From: an uncultured Oscillospiraceae bacterium | GTDB lineage: Bacteria; Bacillota; Clostridia; Oscillospirales; Oscillospiraceae | Length of the DNA stretch: 64,000 bases | NCBI GenBank assembly: GCA_910587255.1 | Contig: CAJUKT010000096.1 | Location: 15,254-79,253, forward strand | Direction: 5' to 3' | Part shown: in pieces, positions 24,271 through 32,127 of the stretch | Layout: the number at the start of each line of letters is the position of its first letter | How positions within the stretch are numbered: position 1 is the first letter of the stretch | Notes under the pieces: generated by a model | What the model saw: the letters and a program-made list of their open reading frames with translations, nothing else | What the model was told of the DNA's origin: nothing | The model's database searches: none | Translations under genes and position numbers: made by a program

Positions 24271-24903
24271 TCAGTTTGCCTGGGGGCCTATAATACCTTG
24301 GGCCAGGCCGATCCGCTTTTGCGTCCGGCACTGCTCCGCCTGGAGGATGGATTGGATCTCCTGGGCAGCGTTCATCACCGTGTCGTTTACCACCAGGTAG
24401 TCATAGTGGACGCATTCCCGGCACTCCTGCCGGGCCTTTTCCAGCCTGCGCTGAATGACCGCCTCCTCGTCGGTGTTGCGCCTGTGGAGGCGGCGGGACA
24501 GCTCTTCAATGGAGGGTGGGATGAGAAAGATGAAAACCGCCTCAGGACAGCGCTCCCTCACCTTGGCCGCCCCCTGAACCTCAATGTCCAGCAGCACATC
24601 CACCCCTTGCTCCAGCTGTTCCCGGATTACCTTCAGCGACGTGCCATAATAATTGCCCACGTACTCGGCATATTCCAGCAGCTCCCCCGCGGCAATCATC
24701 CGCTCAAACTCCTCCCGGGAGACGAAGCTGTAGTTCACCCCATCCTCTTCCCCGGTACGGGGCTGCCGGGTGGTAAAGGACACGGAAAAATGAATATCCC
24801 GGCGGCAGCTCAGCAGCTCCGAGATCACGGTGCTCTTCCCCACCCCGGAGGGCCCGGACAGCACAATAAGCTCTCCCCGTGTTTTCTTCTGCGATACGCT
24901 CAT
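24271..24903 (-). CDS. gmk: Guanylate kinase
   Basis: Gmk phosphorylates GMP to GDP. The 210-residue protein has LSGPSGVGKST near residue 14, the GMP-binding SFTTRQPRTGE near residue 40 and the lid region with RRLHRR. It starts at ATG 24903, overlapping the remA stop by four bases. The frame continues open upstream, but that part overlaps remA in another frame and is not coding. yicC-remA-gmk-rpoZ is a standard Firmicutes cluster. Confidence 0.96.
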   Translation of the reverse strand: MSVSQKKTRGELIVLSGPSGVGKSTVISELLSCRRDIHFSVSFTTRQPRTGEEDGVNYSFVSREEFERMIAAGELLEYAEYVGNYYGTSLKVIREQLEQGVDVLLDIEVQGAAKVRERCPEAVFIFLIPPSIEELSRRLHRRNTDEEAVIQRRLEKARQECRECVHYDYLVVNDTVMNAAQEIQSILQAEQCRTQKRIGLAQGIIGPQAN

Positions 24904-25160
24904 GGTGTCTCCTCCTCTGTCTCTGGAGCCTCCTGGAAGCGGGCGGATACCTGCTCCGGGGACAGCGACGACCAAATCACATGGCCGCTGTCTGTCACCA
25001 GCACCGCCCTGGTTTTGCGGCCAAAGCTGGCGTCGATGAGCACACCACGCTCCCTGGCCTCCTGTCCCAGCCGCTTCACTGGCGCGGAGTCCGGGCTGAC
25101 TATGGCCACCACCCGCTGAGCGGACACCATATTGCCAAATCCAATATTGACCAGCTTCAT
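24900..25160 (-). CDS. remA: RemA family DNA-binding regulator (DUF370)
   Basis: The 86-residue protein contains LVNIGFGNMVSAQRVVAIVSPDSAPVKR in pieces typical of RemA (NIGFGN, VAIVSPDSAP, LIDASFGRKTRAV). In Bacillus subtilis RemA binds repeated sites to activate matrix and osmoprotection genes and forms rings. Here it lies between yicC and gmk, the usual place. ATG 25160 is preceded by TGGAG at eight bases. Confidence 0.94.
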   Translation of the reverse strand: MKLVNIGFGNMVSAQRVVAIVSPDSAPVKRLGQEARERGVLIDASFGRKTRAVLVTDSGHVIWSSLSPEQVSARFQEAPETEEETP

Positions 25161-25165
25161 GTCCG

Positions 25166-26053
25166 TCACTCCAGATTCTGGACCTGTTCACGGATTTTCT
25201 CAATCTCCGCTTTCATATCCACCACCCGGCGGGTGATCTCCACATCGCTGCACTTGGAGCCGATGGTGTTGGCCTCCCGGTTAAACTCCTGAATAAGAAA
25301 GTCCAGCTTACGCCCCACCGCACCTCCAGTTCCCAGCAGCTCCCGCAGCTGGCCCAGGTGGCTGTGGAGCCGTACCGTCTCCTCGTCCACCGCCACCTTG
25401 TCGGCAAAAATAGCCGCCTCGGTGAGCAGCCGCCCCTCGTCAATCTGGGTGTTTTGGAGAATCTCCCGCATTTTAGCCTCCAGCCGGGCCCGGTAGTCGT
25501 TCACCGTCTGGGGGGAGCGCTCCTCCACCTCCCCCAAAAGGCGCTCAATGGTGTCCGCACGACCCAAAATGTCCTCGGCCAGCCGTCCGCCCTCCTTAGC
25601 CCGCATGGTGTTGAAATCGTCGATAGCCAAATCCAGCGCCGCCAGCAGGCGGCCTTTCATCTCATCCAGATCCTCTGCCCGCTTTTCCACTGTGAGCACA
25701 TCGGGGAACCGGGCCAGGTCCGTGGCGTAGTACTCCCGCCGAACCTTTCCGCCGCCCAGGTCGTGAAGCTTATACAGCGCGTCAATATAGCTCTTGGCCA
25801 GCTCCTCATTTACAGTGACCACCATGTCATCCCCGCAGCCGCGCACGATGGTGACAAATACATCCACTTTACCCCGGACTGCACCCTTCTGCACCCTGGC
25901 CTTCATGGCGTCCTCCGCGAAGATGTAGGCCCTGGGCATTTTCACCGTGCAGTCCAGATAGCGGTTGTTCACCGCGCGCAGCTCTACGGTGAGCTGAACC
26001 CCATCGTCAAAGGACAGCTCCCCCCGGCCATAGCCGGTCATGCTTTTTACCAC
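25166..26053 (-). CDS. yicC: YicC family endoribonuclease
   Basis: The 295-residue protein starts VKSMTGYGRG and has the YicC pattern: VELRAVNNRYLD near residue 25 and the C-terminal SKCSDVEITRRVVDMKAEIEK in parts. YicC proteins are endoribonucleases that help degrade small RNAs in E. coli. I chose GTG 26053, which has GGGGG five bases upstream and gives the usual MVKSMTG start. Its 5' end lies just 16 bases after the membrane protein stop. Confidence 0.92.
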   Translation of the reverse strand: MVKSMTGYGRGELSFDDGVQLTVELRAVNNRYLDCTVKMPRAYIFAEDAMKARVQKGAVRGKVDVFVTIVRGCGDDMVVTVNEELAKSYIDALYKLHDLGGGKVRREYYATDLARFPDVLTVEKRAEDLDEMKGRLLAALDLAIDDFNTMRAKEGGRLAEDILGRADTIERLLGEVEERSPQTVNDYRARLEAKMREILQNTQIDEGRLLTEAAIFADKVAVDEETVRLHSHLGQLRELLGTGGAVGRKLDFLIQEFNREANTIGSKCSDVEITRRVVDMKAEIEKIREQVQNLE

Positions 26054-26069
26054 ATTAACCCCCAGCCTT

Positions 26070-26591
26070 TCAGCGGACCGCCCGCTGCACACGGTTGAGA
26101 TATACCGCGATCAGCTTGCTGAATCCATAGTCATATGCCACAAACACGATATTGGCCGCCGGGTAGAGCACCCAAAGAGAGTTCCCCAGCCGCTCGGGTA
26201 AGGTGGCCAGCATTGCCCCCATCATGGTCAAGTAGAGCGCCGTAAATGCCGCGTTAAAAAATCCCAGCTTTACGGCGTACTCCAAAAGCCGCTTCCGAGG
26301 CTTCTCCGCCATCGCCTTCACCATGGGATACAGTCCAAACAGCGCAGTAAAGAGTAGCGCACAGAACTTGTCCGGCGCCAGCAGCAGCGCCAAAATGGAC
26401 GCTCCCGCCCAGCACAAAAACCCCGCCTTCAGTCCCACCGAAACCACTGCCGCTGCGGGCAGCAAACCGCCCAGTGCCACGATCCCCCAGCGGCCTGTGG
26501 GAGCCAGCGAAGCCAGATACACCAGCATCACCGCCAGAACCCCCAGGATCGCTGGATAGGCTACCTTCACCGCCGCGTTTTTCCGTCTCAT
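26070..26591 (-). CDS. Small integral membrane protein of unknown function
   Basis: The 173-residue protein has four to five hydrophobic segments (about residues 10-30, 35-55, 58-80, 105-130, 135-160), a basic KPRKR loop and a charged C-terminus. I recognise no named family with certainty. It sits between the DnaJ-like gene and yicC with two- and sixteen-base gaps, so it is almost surely part of the cdaA-to-rpoZ transcript. The start ATG follows the DnaJ stop by one base, suggesting coupled translation. Confidence 0.75.
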   Translation of the reverse strand: MRRKNAAVKVAYPAILGVLAVMLVYLASLAPTGRWGIVALGGLLPAAAVVSVGLKAGFLCWAGASILALLLAPDKFCALLFTALFGLYPMVKAMAEKPRKRLLEYAVKLGFFNAAFTALYLTMMGAMLATLPERLGNSLWVLYPAANIVFVAYDYGFSKLIAVYLNRVQRAVR

Positions 26592-26592
26592 A

Positions 26593-27201
26593 TCAGCGGC
26601 AGCCCCCGCACAGGCAGTTCATGCACATCAGCGTGGTGCAGCAGTCCAGGCCGTCGCACTGTGCCCCCGTCATGTTCGGCTGATAGCCGTAGCCGCCCTG
26701 CTGCATCATGCTAAACGCCTGGCGGTACTCCATATTGCCCGGTTCCATTTGAACGGCAATCTGGTAGTTCTGTCTGGCCTCGTCCAGCCAGCCCCGCCGG
26801 TAGGCGATGGAGCCCATGAGGAAATACCACTCACCATTCCGGGACACCCCCTGCAAAAGACGCTCCGCCCCCTCCAGGTCTCCCCGGCTGACCGCCTGAC
26901 GGGCTTGGGCGAACACACCCCCTGCACTCTGCCGCTGCTGATAGGAGGAACCATAGCCGTAGCCGCTCTGCCCCTGGGAAGCGGTTCCCCCTCCATAGCT
27001 GGAACCGCCTCCGGCCCGGGATCGGGTGATAGCGTCATATGCCTCGTTGATCTCCTTCATCTTCTCCTCGGCCAGATCAGCCAGGGGGTTATTCTGGTAG
27101 TTGTCTGGGTGATACTTTCGGGCCAGCTCACGGTATGCCTTTTTAATCTCATTGTCATCAGCATCGGGGCTCACACCCAGCACCTCATAGGGATCTCTCA
27201 T
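26593..27201 (-). CDS. J-domain protein with Gly/Tyr-rich linker and cysteine-rich tail
   Basis: Residues 1-65 are a J domain with the HPD motif in RKYHPDNY near residue 32, so the protein should stimulate a DnaK-type ATPase. Residues about 66-100 form a Gly/Ser/Tyr/Gln-rich linker, residues 95-170 look like tetratricopeptide-style helices (AERLLQGVSRNGEWYFLMG), and the last ~25 residues hold seven cysteines (CDGLDCC, CMNCLCGGC). There is no classic DnaJ zinc finger. The gene overlaps the DUF5685 gene by four bases; in several Clostridia these two are neighbours, suggesting they work together. Confidence 0.85.
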   Translation of the reverse strand: MRDPYEVLGVSPDADDNEIKKAYRELARKYHPDNYQNNPLADLAEEKMKEINEAYDAITRSRAGGGSSYGGGTASQGQSGYGYGSSYQQRQSAGGVFAQARQAVSRGDLEGAERLLQGVSRNGEWYFLMGSIAYRRGWLDEARQNYQIAVQMEPGNMEYRQAFSMMQQGGYGYQPNMTGAQCDGLDCCTTLMCMNCLCGGCR

Positions 27202-28070
27202 TTGGCTTTCTCCTTATTGTCTCTCATTTCTTTCCAGCGGCCGTCCAGCACGGCGCTTTGCACTCTGGGCAGGCCGGTATAGAGTATGTTTTCCACAATG
27301 GGCTCCCATCCGCCCAGCTTCAGCAGCTCCGCCGCCGAGCCGGCCAGGCGCAGGGAATGGGTGGCCGTCGTCTCCAGATAGTCCCGGTTGTCCCGGGCCC
27401 GCCCCGCAAAACGGGCATCCAGTGCATTATAGCGCCCTTTCCGCCTGTCGTCATCCAAATCATCCCAGGCATCCATCAGGTAAATCCACCGGCCCAGGTG
27501 ATAGAGCAGCTGACCAAGCGCCCGTCTGTCCCCCTCCTTGGAAACGGCTTGGGCGGCACAGGCTAAAATCCCGGCAAAGGCGTCCGCCGCCCGGTCTAAC
27601 TGGGGAGAGCCCGCCTCCTCCAGCTCCCGCAGGCGGGCCAGCCCCTCCCGGGCCTGGGCGTCAAATTCCGGCTCAGCAGCCGCCGCCCGGCGGTAGGCGA
27701 CCCGGAACAGCCGCCTCACCATACGGAAGGGGATCCCAGTGAAAAAGCCGTGGTCGTCCACATCATCGGACAATTTGTGCCAAGTGAGAATCATACTCTG
27801 GTCGGCAGCGGCATCCATCTGACTGCCAGCCACACAGGTTCTCGGCTTCCGAAGCGGATGTACCGGGCAGCGCAAACAGCACAGCCTGTCCTCTCGCTCC
27901 CCCGCCGCCAGCACAATAGCCAAAAAGGTGAAGTCATATTGCAATGTCATCCGGGCCAGCCAGCCGTGACGCCTTCCAAGCGCATGGCAAAGTCCGCAGT
28001 AAACACTCTGATAAGCATCCTTCTCTTCCTGATTCAGCCGGTCCAGAGCGGGACGAATATAGCCAAACAT
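27198..28070 (-). CDS. DUF5685 family protein
   Basis: The 290-residue protein begins with FGYIRP, has CGLCHALG near residue 25 and CCLRCPVHP plus a further Cys near residue 64, so up to six cysteines may bind a metal or cofactor, and ends with a helical part with WDDLDDDRRKGRYN. Such helical Asp-rich segments recall isoprenoid-synthase-like folds, but I do not assign activity. No signal peptide is present. Its ATG overlaps the cdaR stop by one base, and it overlaps the J-domain gene by four bases. Confidence 0.8.
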   Translation of the reverse strand: MFGYIRPALDRLNQEEKDAYQSVYCGLCHALGRRHGWLARMTLQYDFTFLAIVLAAGEREDRLCCLRCPVHPLRKPRTCVAGSQMDAAADQSMILTWHKLSDDVDDHGFFTGIPFRMVRRLFRVAYRRAAAAEPEFDAQAREGLARLRELEEAGSPQLDRAADAFAGILACAAQAVSKEGDRRALGQLLYHLGRWIYLMDAWDDLDDDRRKGRYNALDARFAGRARDNRDYLETTATHSLRLAGSAAELLKLGGWEPIVENILYTGLPRVQSAVLDGRWKEMRDNKEKAK

Positions 28071-29371
28071 CAGCCGTCCTTGACCAGTGAGACCACCACA
28101 GAGTAGGTCCTGGGGGTCACCACTCCCACATCACTCAAGGTCCCCGCGCTGTCCAGGTAAATGGTGGCGGGCACCGTATACTTCCCGGCAGCCTGATTGA
28201 TATCCTTCAAATCGGCCACGACACGGATGCTCTCCTCGGTAAGCTCGTCCAGCAGTACCTCCGGCCCCCGCACCCGTACCGCCAGAACCTGGGTGATGAT
28301 AGTGGGCGTCCAGCCCTCGGGGGCGTTGATGGTGCTGATACGGCTGGTCACCTGGAAAGTGCGGGTCTCCACCCGTTTGTTCACCCTGAGAGTGGCGGTT
28401 ACCTCGGTGATACCGCTCAGGTTTTCCAGCTCATCGGCCAGGGGGATGGCAAATGTCACATCTCCCCCGTTTTGGGCCAGGTTATCGTCCAGCTCGGCCA
28501 GGTCTATGGTGCCCAGAAGCAGTTCTCCTTCACCCGCCAGCGCATCCACAGCCTCTTTGCTGCCGGCCACTGTAATGCTCTTGTCGCTGAGACTGAGCGT
28601 GATGTCGTTTACACTCAGTCCTCCTCCCGACACCACATTCACCTTGAGCGGAATCTCCGCCGTAGCCCTTATGGGGAAAACCGTATAAATTGTGTCTACA
28701 TCGCAGTTTACATCCAGCTCCAGCGGGTCGCCGCTTGCTCCGATCAGCTGGAAGGGAAAAGCATCGCTCACTGTCTCCGTCAGGTTGTCCCCAGAGACAA
28801 TAACTTTAACGTGGGACACCTGGTTAACCAGATCCGCCCGGCCGCTGACAACCAGTTCCGCTGGGTCAAAGCGGAAATCATCGTTATCTCCAGCCAAATA
28901 GCCCTCGGCCACCGTGCCTTGGAACTCACCTTCTATCCTTACCTTCCGGCTCAGTGCCTGGGCCACTTCCACACTCACTGCGCTGCCGCCCAGCCCGCCC
29001 GGTCCGCTGTAAATAATCTCCACATCCGTATCTTTGACCCCGTTAGGCAGAATCACCCGGTAGTTCACCACATGGGTATCCTCTGTGCTGATGTTGGCCA
29101 CATTCGCCACCAGCCTGGGCTGCTCCCTCTTCAGCACGGCCAATACCGTAGGGGCCGCCTGGACGGTGATGGTGGCCTTCACATCCCGGTTGACAATCAT
29201 CAGCCCCCGCTCCTCCAGAATTTCTTCCCCAGAAAACTCCACAGGGAGGTTTGCAAAGCGTTCGCTGTCCTTTGTTCCATCCTTGGAAGTCACAAACAAC
29301 CATGCAGCGAAAGCCAGCACAATGGAGAGCACCATATATAGAGCCTTGCTGTCAAGAATCTTCTTTCCCAT
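28070..29371 (-). CDS. cdaR: CdaA regulatory protein CdaR (YbbR domains)
   Basis: The 433-residue protein has one N-terminal transmembrane helix (residues about 12-28) and then four YbbR-type beta domains outside the cell. CdaR binds and adjusts the diadenylate cyclase CdaA. Its start overlaps the cdaA stop by 20 bases, the standard cdaA-cdaR arrangement; the third partner gene glmM is not next to it here. Confidence 0.92.
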   Translation of the reverse strand: MGKKILDSKALYMVLSIVLAFAAWLFVTSKDGTKDSERFANLPVEFSGEEILEERGLMIVNRDVKATITVQAAPTVLAVLKREQPRLVANVANISTEDTHVVNYRVILPNGVKDTDVEIIYSGPGGLGGSAVSVEVAQALSRKVRIEGEFQGTVAEGYLAGDNDDFRFDPAELVVSGRADLVNQVSHVKVIVSGDNLTETVSDAFPFQLIGASGDPLELDVNCDVDTIYTVFPIRATAEIPLKVNVVSGGGLSVNDITLSLSDKSITVAGSKEAVDALAGEGELLLGTIDLAELDDNLAQNGGDVTFAIPLADELENLSGITEVTATLRVNKRVETRTFQVTSRISTINAPEGWTPTIITQVLAVRVRGPEVLLDELTEESIRVVADLKDINQAAGKYTVPATIYLDSAGTLSDVGVVTPRTYSVVVSLVKDG

Positions 29372-30251
29372 TGGAATTATCTCCCTTGATACCCCTGAAT
29401 ACGCTGGAAATCCGGGCGGCAGCGGTGACGGGCTTATTCTCCTCGCCGGACCCAGGCATCAGCTCCAGGCGGAGCAGCCGCTCCAAGGTCTCCGGCGATA
29501 GGTGACGCTTAAGCATCCCATTGACAGCCACCGAAATCGAGCCTGTTTCCTCAGATACAACTGCCACCACTGCGTCGGAGTTCTCACTGATGCCGATACC
29601 AGCCCGGTGGCGCATACCCAGATCCCGGCTCAAATTCACATTGCCCGACAGGGGAAGCATACAGCCAGCCCCTATGATGCGCCCGCTTCGGACAATCACC
29701 GCCCCATCGTGAAGAGGCGCTTTGTTCCAAAATAAGTTCTTCAAAAGCTCGGCTGACACCTGGCAGTCCAGGCTGGTGCCGGTCTTGAGCACGTCGTCCA
29801 GCAGTGTGCGGCGCTCAAATACCATCAGCGCCCCCACCCTGTCCCTGGACAGGGACGCATAGGCGTCCACTGTCTCCTTAATGGCTGTTTCCAGGTCATT
29901 GCTGTAGCTCTCCGCTACAAACAGCTCTTTAATTTTTCCGCTGCCCATCTGTTCCAGAAACCGGCGCAGCTCCGGCTGAAACAGGATGATAAGGGCGATG
30001 ACGCCCAGCTCCACCGCGTTGTTCAGCACCGTGCGGACAACCCTCAGATGGAGCTGCGGCAGATTGGCCAGCGCCATAGCCACCACAATAAACAAAATGG
30101 CCTTGACCACCTGCCCGGACCGGCTGCGCCGCACAAAGCGGAACAGGTGGTAAATACCAAAGGCAATGATAGCCATATCCAGAAGGTCGGTGAGGCCGAT
30201 GAGCCTGAGGTATTCCGGCACCAGCTCAAGCGTCTGCATAATGTTTTCCAC
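29352..30251 (-). CDS. cdaA: Diadenylate cyclase CdaA
   Basis: CdaA makes cyclic di-AMP, the messenger that controls potassium and osmolyte balance. The 299-residue protein has three N-terminal transmembrane helices and a DAC domain with the motifs LHDGAVIV and MRHRAGIGISE, the DGA and RHR active-site signatures. I chose GTG 30251, nine bases after AAAGGAG. The promoter at 30319-30347 puts the transcript start near 30312, which excludes the longer frame. It heads the leftward operon that continues through yicC, gmk and rpoZ. Confidence 0.95.
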   Translation of the reverse strand: MENIMQTLELVPEYLRLIGLTDLLDMAIIAFGIYHLFRFVRRSRSGQVVKAILFIVVAMALANLPQLHLRVVRTVLNNAVELGVIALIILFQPELRRFLEQMGSGKIKELFVAESYSNDLETAIKETVDAYASLSRDRVGALMVFERRTLLDDVLKTGTSLDCQVSAELLKNLFWNKAPLHDGAVIVRSGRIIGAGCMLPLSGNVNLSRDLGMRHRAGIGISENSDAVVAVVSEETGSISVAVNGMLKRHLSPETLERLLRLELMPGSGEENKPVTAAARISSVFRGIKGDNSNGKEDS

Positions 30252-30318
30252 GCATGCCCACTCCTTTCCTCCCCGAAACTGTTGCGGCTGCGGAATGCCA
30301 CACTGCGGCATTTTGAAT

Positions 30319-30347
30319 ATTATAGCTTATCTCTCCGTCGTTGGCAA
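30319..30347 (-). promoter_or_regulatory. Sigma-A promoter of the cdaA operon
   Basis: On the minus strand: -35 TTGCCA (30342-30347), 17-bp spacer and perfect -10 TATAAT (30319-30324). Confidence 0.87.
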
Positions 30348-30396
30348 GTAATTCAAGGAGAATTCAGAGAAAATTCATGTCCTGCGCCATAGAAAG

Positions 30397-30433
30397 CGGA
30401 GGGGGCGCGGTCTGCGCCGCGCCCCCCTCCGTC
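30397..30433 (-). terminator. Terminator after the cysteine-desulfurase-like gene
   Basis: CGGAGGGGGCGCGG and CCGCGCCCCCCTCCG form a long GC stem directly after the stop codon, followed on the minus strand by a short T-rich stretch. Confidence 0.8.
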
Positions 30434-31564
30434 CTATTTTTTTGCCGTTCTTGCCAGCTCCCGGACAGCCGCCGCCGCTTGATCCACCTGATCTGGGTGG
30501 TTAAAGGCGGAAAAGCTGAACCGAATGGTTCCGGTTTCCACAGTGCCCGCCGTGCGGTGGGCCAGCGGTGCGCAATGCAGCCCCGAGCGTACCGCAATCC
30601 CCCGCTTTGCCAGCATCTCACCTGCCTCCTCGCAGTCCAGGCCGTCCACAATCACGGAGCACAGGCCGCTCTGACTGTCGCCCCAACCTCGGAACACTGT
30701 GACGCCGGAACAGCGTTCCAGCGCGTCCATCATCCGCCCGGCCAATGCCCGCTCATGGCGGTGGATACGGCCGGCGCCCGTTCTGGCCACGAATTTCATC
30801 CCCTCCAGCAGGCCAGCCGCACCACATACGTTGTGGGTGCCCGCCTCCAAGCGGTCAGGGAGAAAATCCGGCATCTCCTGCTGTGCAGACAGGCTTCCCG
30901 TCCCGCCGTACAGCAAAGGCTGTACCTGGCCGCCGCACAGCAGCAGCCCTGTGCCCTGGGGACCATACAGGCCCTTGTGTCCCGGCATGGCGATGAATGC
31001 CGCCCCCCAGCTCTCCATATCCACGCTGAGCATCCCGGCAGACTGGGACGCATCCACAATCAGGGGCACGCCCCGCTCCTTGCAAAGCTGAGCGATACGT
31101 CCCACGGGCTGGATAAACCCAAACACATTAGACACATGGTTGCAGATCACCGCGTCCACATCGGATGTAATCTCCCGCTCAAAGGCAGCGTATACCCCTT
31201 CCGGGTCAAACAACGGCCCGGCCGCCTCCTTGACCTTTACCCCGGGGATGGCGTAAAGAGGCCGGGTGACGGCATTGTGCTCATAGCCGGAGATCACTGC
31301 TGTTCCCCCGGGCCCTACCAGAGATCGGATGGCAATGTTCAGCCCGTGGGTGGCATTTGAGGTCAACACCACCTGCTCCGGGCCGTTCACATGAAACATC
31401 CGTCCCGCCTGCTCCCGCAGCTGATACATCAGCTCCGCCGCCCTCATGCCAGGGGCATGCCCTCCCCGTCCCGGACTGGCCAGGTGCGTCATGGCCCAGG
31501 CGGAGGCCCGGGGCACCGCCCCGGGCTTTTCCAGCGTGGTGGCCGCGCTGTCCAGATAGATCAT
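30434..31564 (-). CDS. Class V aminotransferase, cysteine desulfurase-like
   Basis: The 376-residue protein is a fold-type I PLP enzyme of the NifS/Csd group: YLDSAATT at the start, TSNATHGLN near residue 68, DASQSAGML near residue 171, GHKGLYGPQG with the PLP lysine near residue 196, and RSGLHCAPLAH near residue 330 carrying the probable catalytic Cys in the SufS-like position. It should take sulfur (or selenium) from cysteine (or selenocysteine). No iscU or suf genes are near. Instead a DUF3343 Se/S carrier-like gene overlaps it by four bases, which suggests a sulfur or selenium relay separate from Fe-S assembly. Confidence 0.9.
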   Translation of the reverse strand: MIYLDSAATTLEKPGAVPRASAWAMTHLASPGRGGHAPGMRAAELMYQLREQAGRMFHVNGPEQVVLTSNATHGLNIAIRSLVGPGGTAVISGYEHNAVTRPLYAIPGVKVKEAAGPLFDPEGVYAAFEREITSDVDAVICNHVSNVFGFIQPVGRIAQLCKERGVPLIVDASQSAGMLSVDMESWGAAFIAMPGHKGLYGPQGTGLLLCGGQVQPLLYGGTGSLSAQQEMPDFLPDRLEAGTHNVCGAAGLLEGMKFVARTGAGRIHRHERALAGRMMDALERCSGVTVFRGWGDSQSGLCSVIVDGLDCEEAGEMLAKRGIAVRSGLHCAPLAHRTAGTVETGTIRFSFSAFNHPDQVDQAAAAVRELARTAKK

Positions 31565-31815
31565 GGTCTCACCTCGCTGTACTCTCCCTCTGCTGTCTGA
31601 AGGAACACCTGCTTGGGCGACATACCCTCCCGGCGCAGTACCGTCAGCGCGTCGGTGAGCCGTCTTTCTGGAATACGCACACAGTAACCACAGCCCTCCT
31701 TGGAGATGAGCTTAGGCGAACGCTGAACCCAGCCGGGAATGCCCACCCGCTCCAGCACCTGCGCGGTGCGCTGGGCATAGGTGAGCGAGCGGCAGATGAT
31801 GAGATAATAAACCAT
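31561..31815 (-). CDS. DUF3343 (putative Se/S carrier-like) protein
   Basis: The 84-residue protein has the family pattern: a start that forms a beta-alpha unit (YYLIICRSLTYAQRTAQVLE), then SPKLISKEGCGYCVRIP with a CxxC in the middle, and a C-terminal helix. DUF3343 proteins are often encoded beside cysteine desulfurase-like enzymes and YedE/YedF in selenium metabolism and may carry the chalcogen on Cys. Its stop overlaps the partner's start, so they are translationally coupled. The exact job is inferred from context. Confidence 0.88.
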   Translation of the reverse strand: MVYYLIICRSLTYAQRTAQVLERVGIPGWVQRSPKLISKEGCGYCVRIPERRLTDALTVLRREGMSPKQVFLQTAEGEYSEVRP

Positions 31816-32127
31816 TGGCCCACCCGTCCTTTCCCTGTTTTGAGAAACACGTAAGCGCTCCTCTCAAGGACATCATATTCCCTGAAAGGAGCGCAGGTGA
31901 CACTGTTCACATTTCTTCTCTCCTGTCCAGAAACACAAGGACAGCTTGTAACTTCTATTGGTGCCTTTGATTTTGACGGAGCGCAGGAGTAATCCCGGCC
32001 CCGAATTCTCTTTTTCTATCAACTGAGGGGACTCGAATTCCCGAGTGTTTCCCTGAAATTCCCAAACCACAGAAAATCAGCTGCCCTTAGGCGCTGTTTG
32101 AAAATTGCCGCCATCCCCAAACGAACC
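31816..32127. other. Intergenic stretch with a long hairpin and a tRNA T-arm-like fragment
   Basis: No convincing gene. GCGCTCCT (31854-31861 region) and AGGAGCGC (31886-31893 region) form the base of an imperfect hairpin upstream of the DUF3343 gene. Further right, the minus strand reads CGGGAATTCGAGTCCC then TCAG near 32023-32043, which resembles a degraded tRNA T-arm and the tRNA fragment at 36241-36265. A 65-codon frame (31873-32070) lacks a ribosome site and known motifs; I do not call it. Confidence 0.45.

Noticed and set aside
24904..25203. N-terminal extension of gmk to 310 residues
   Set aside because: It overlaps remA in another frame, has an unlikely composition, and the real gmk start at 24903 has ATGA coupling.
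31873..32070. 65-codon minus-strand frame
   Set aside because: No ribosome site and no recognisable motif; it covers a tRNA-like scar and a hairpin.
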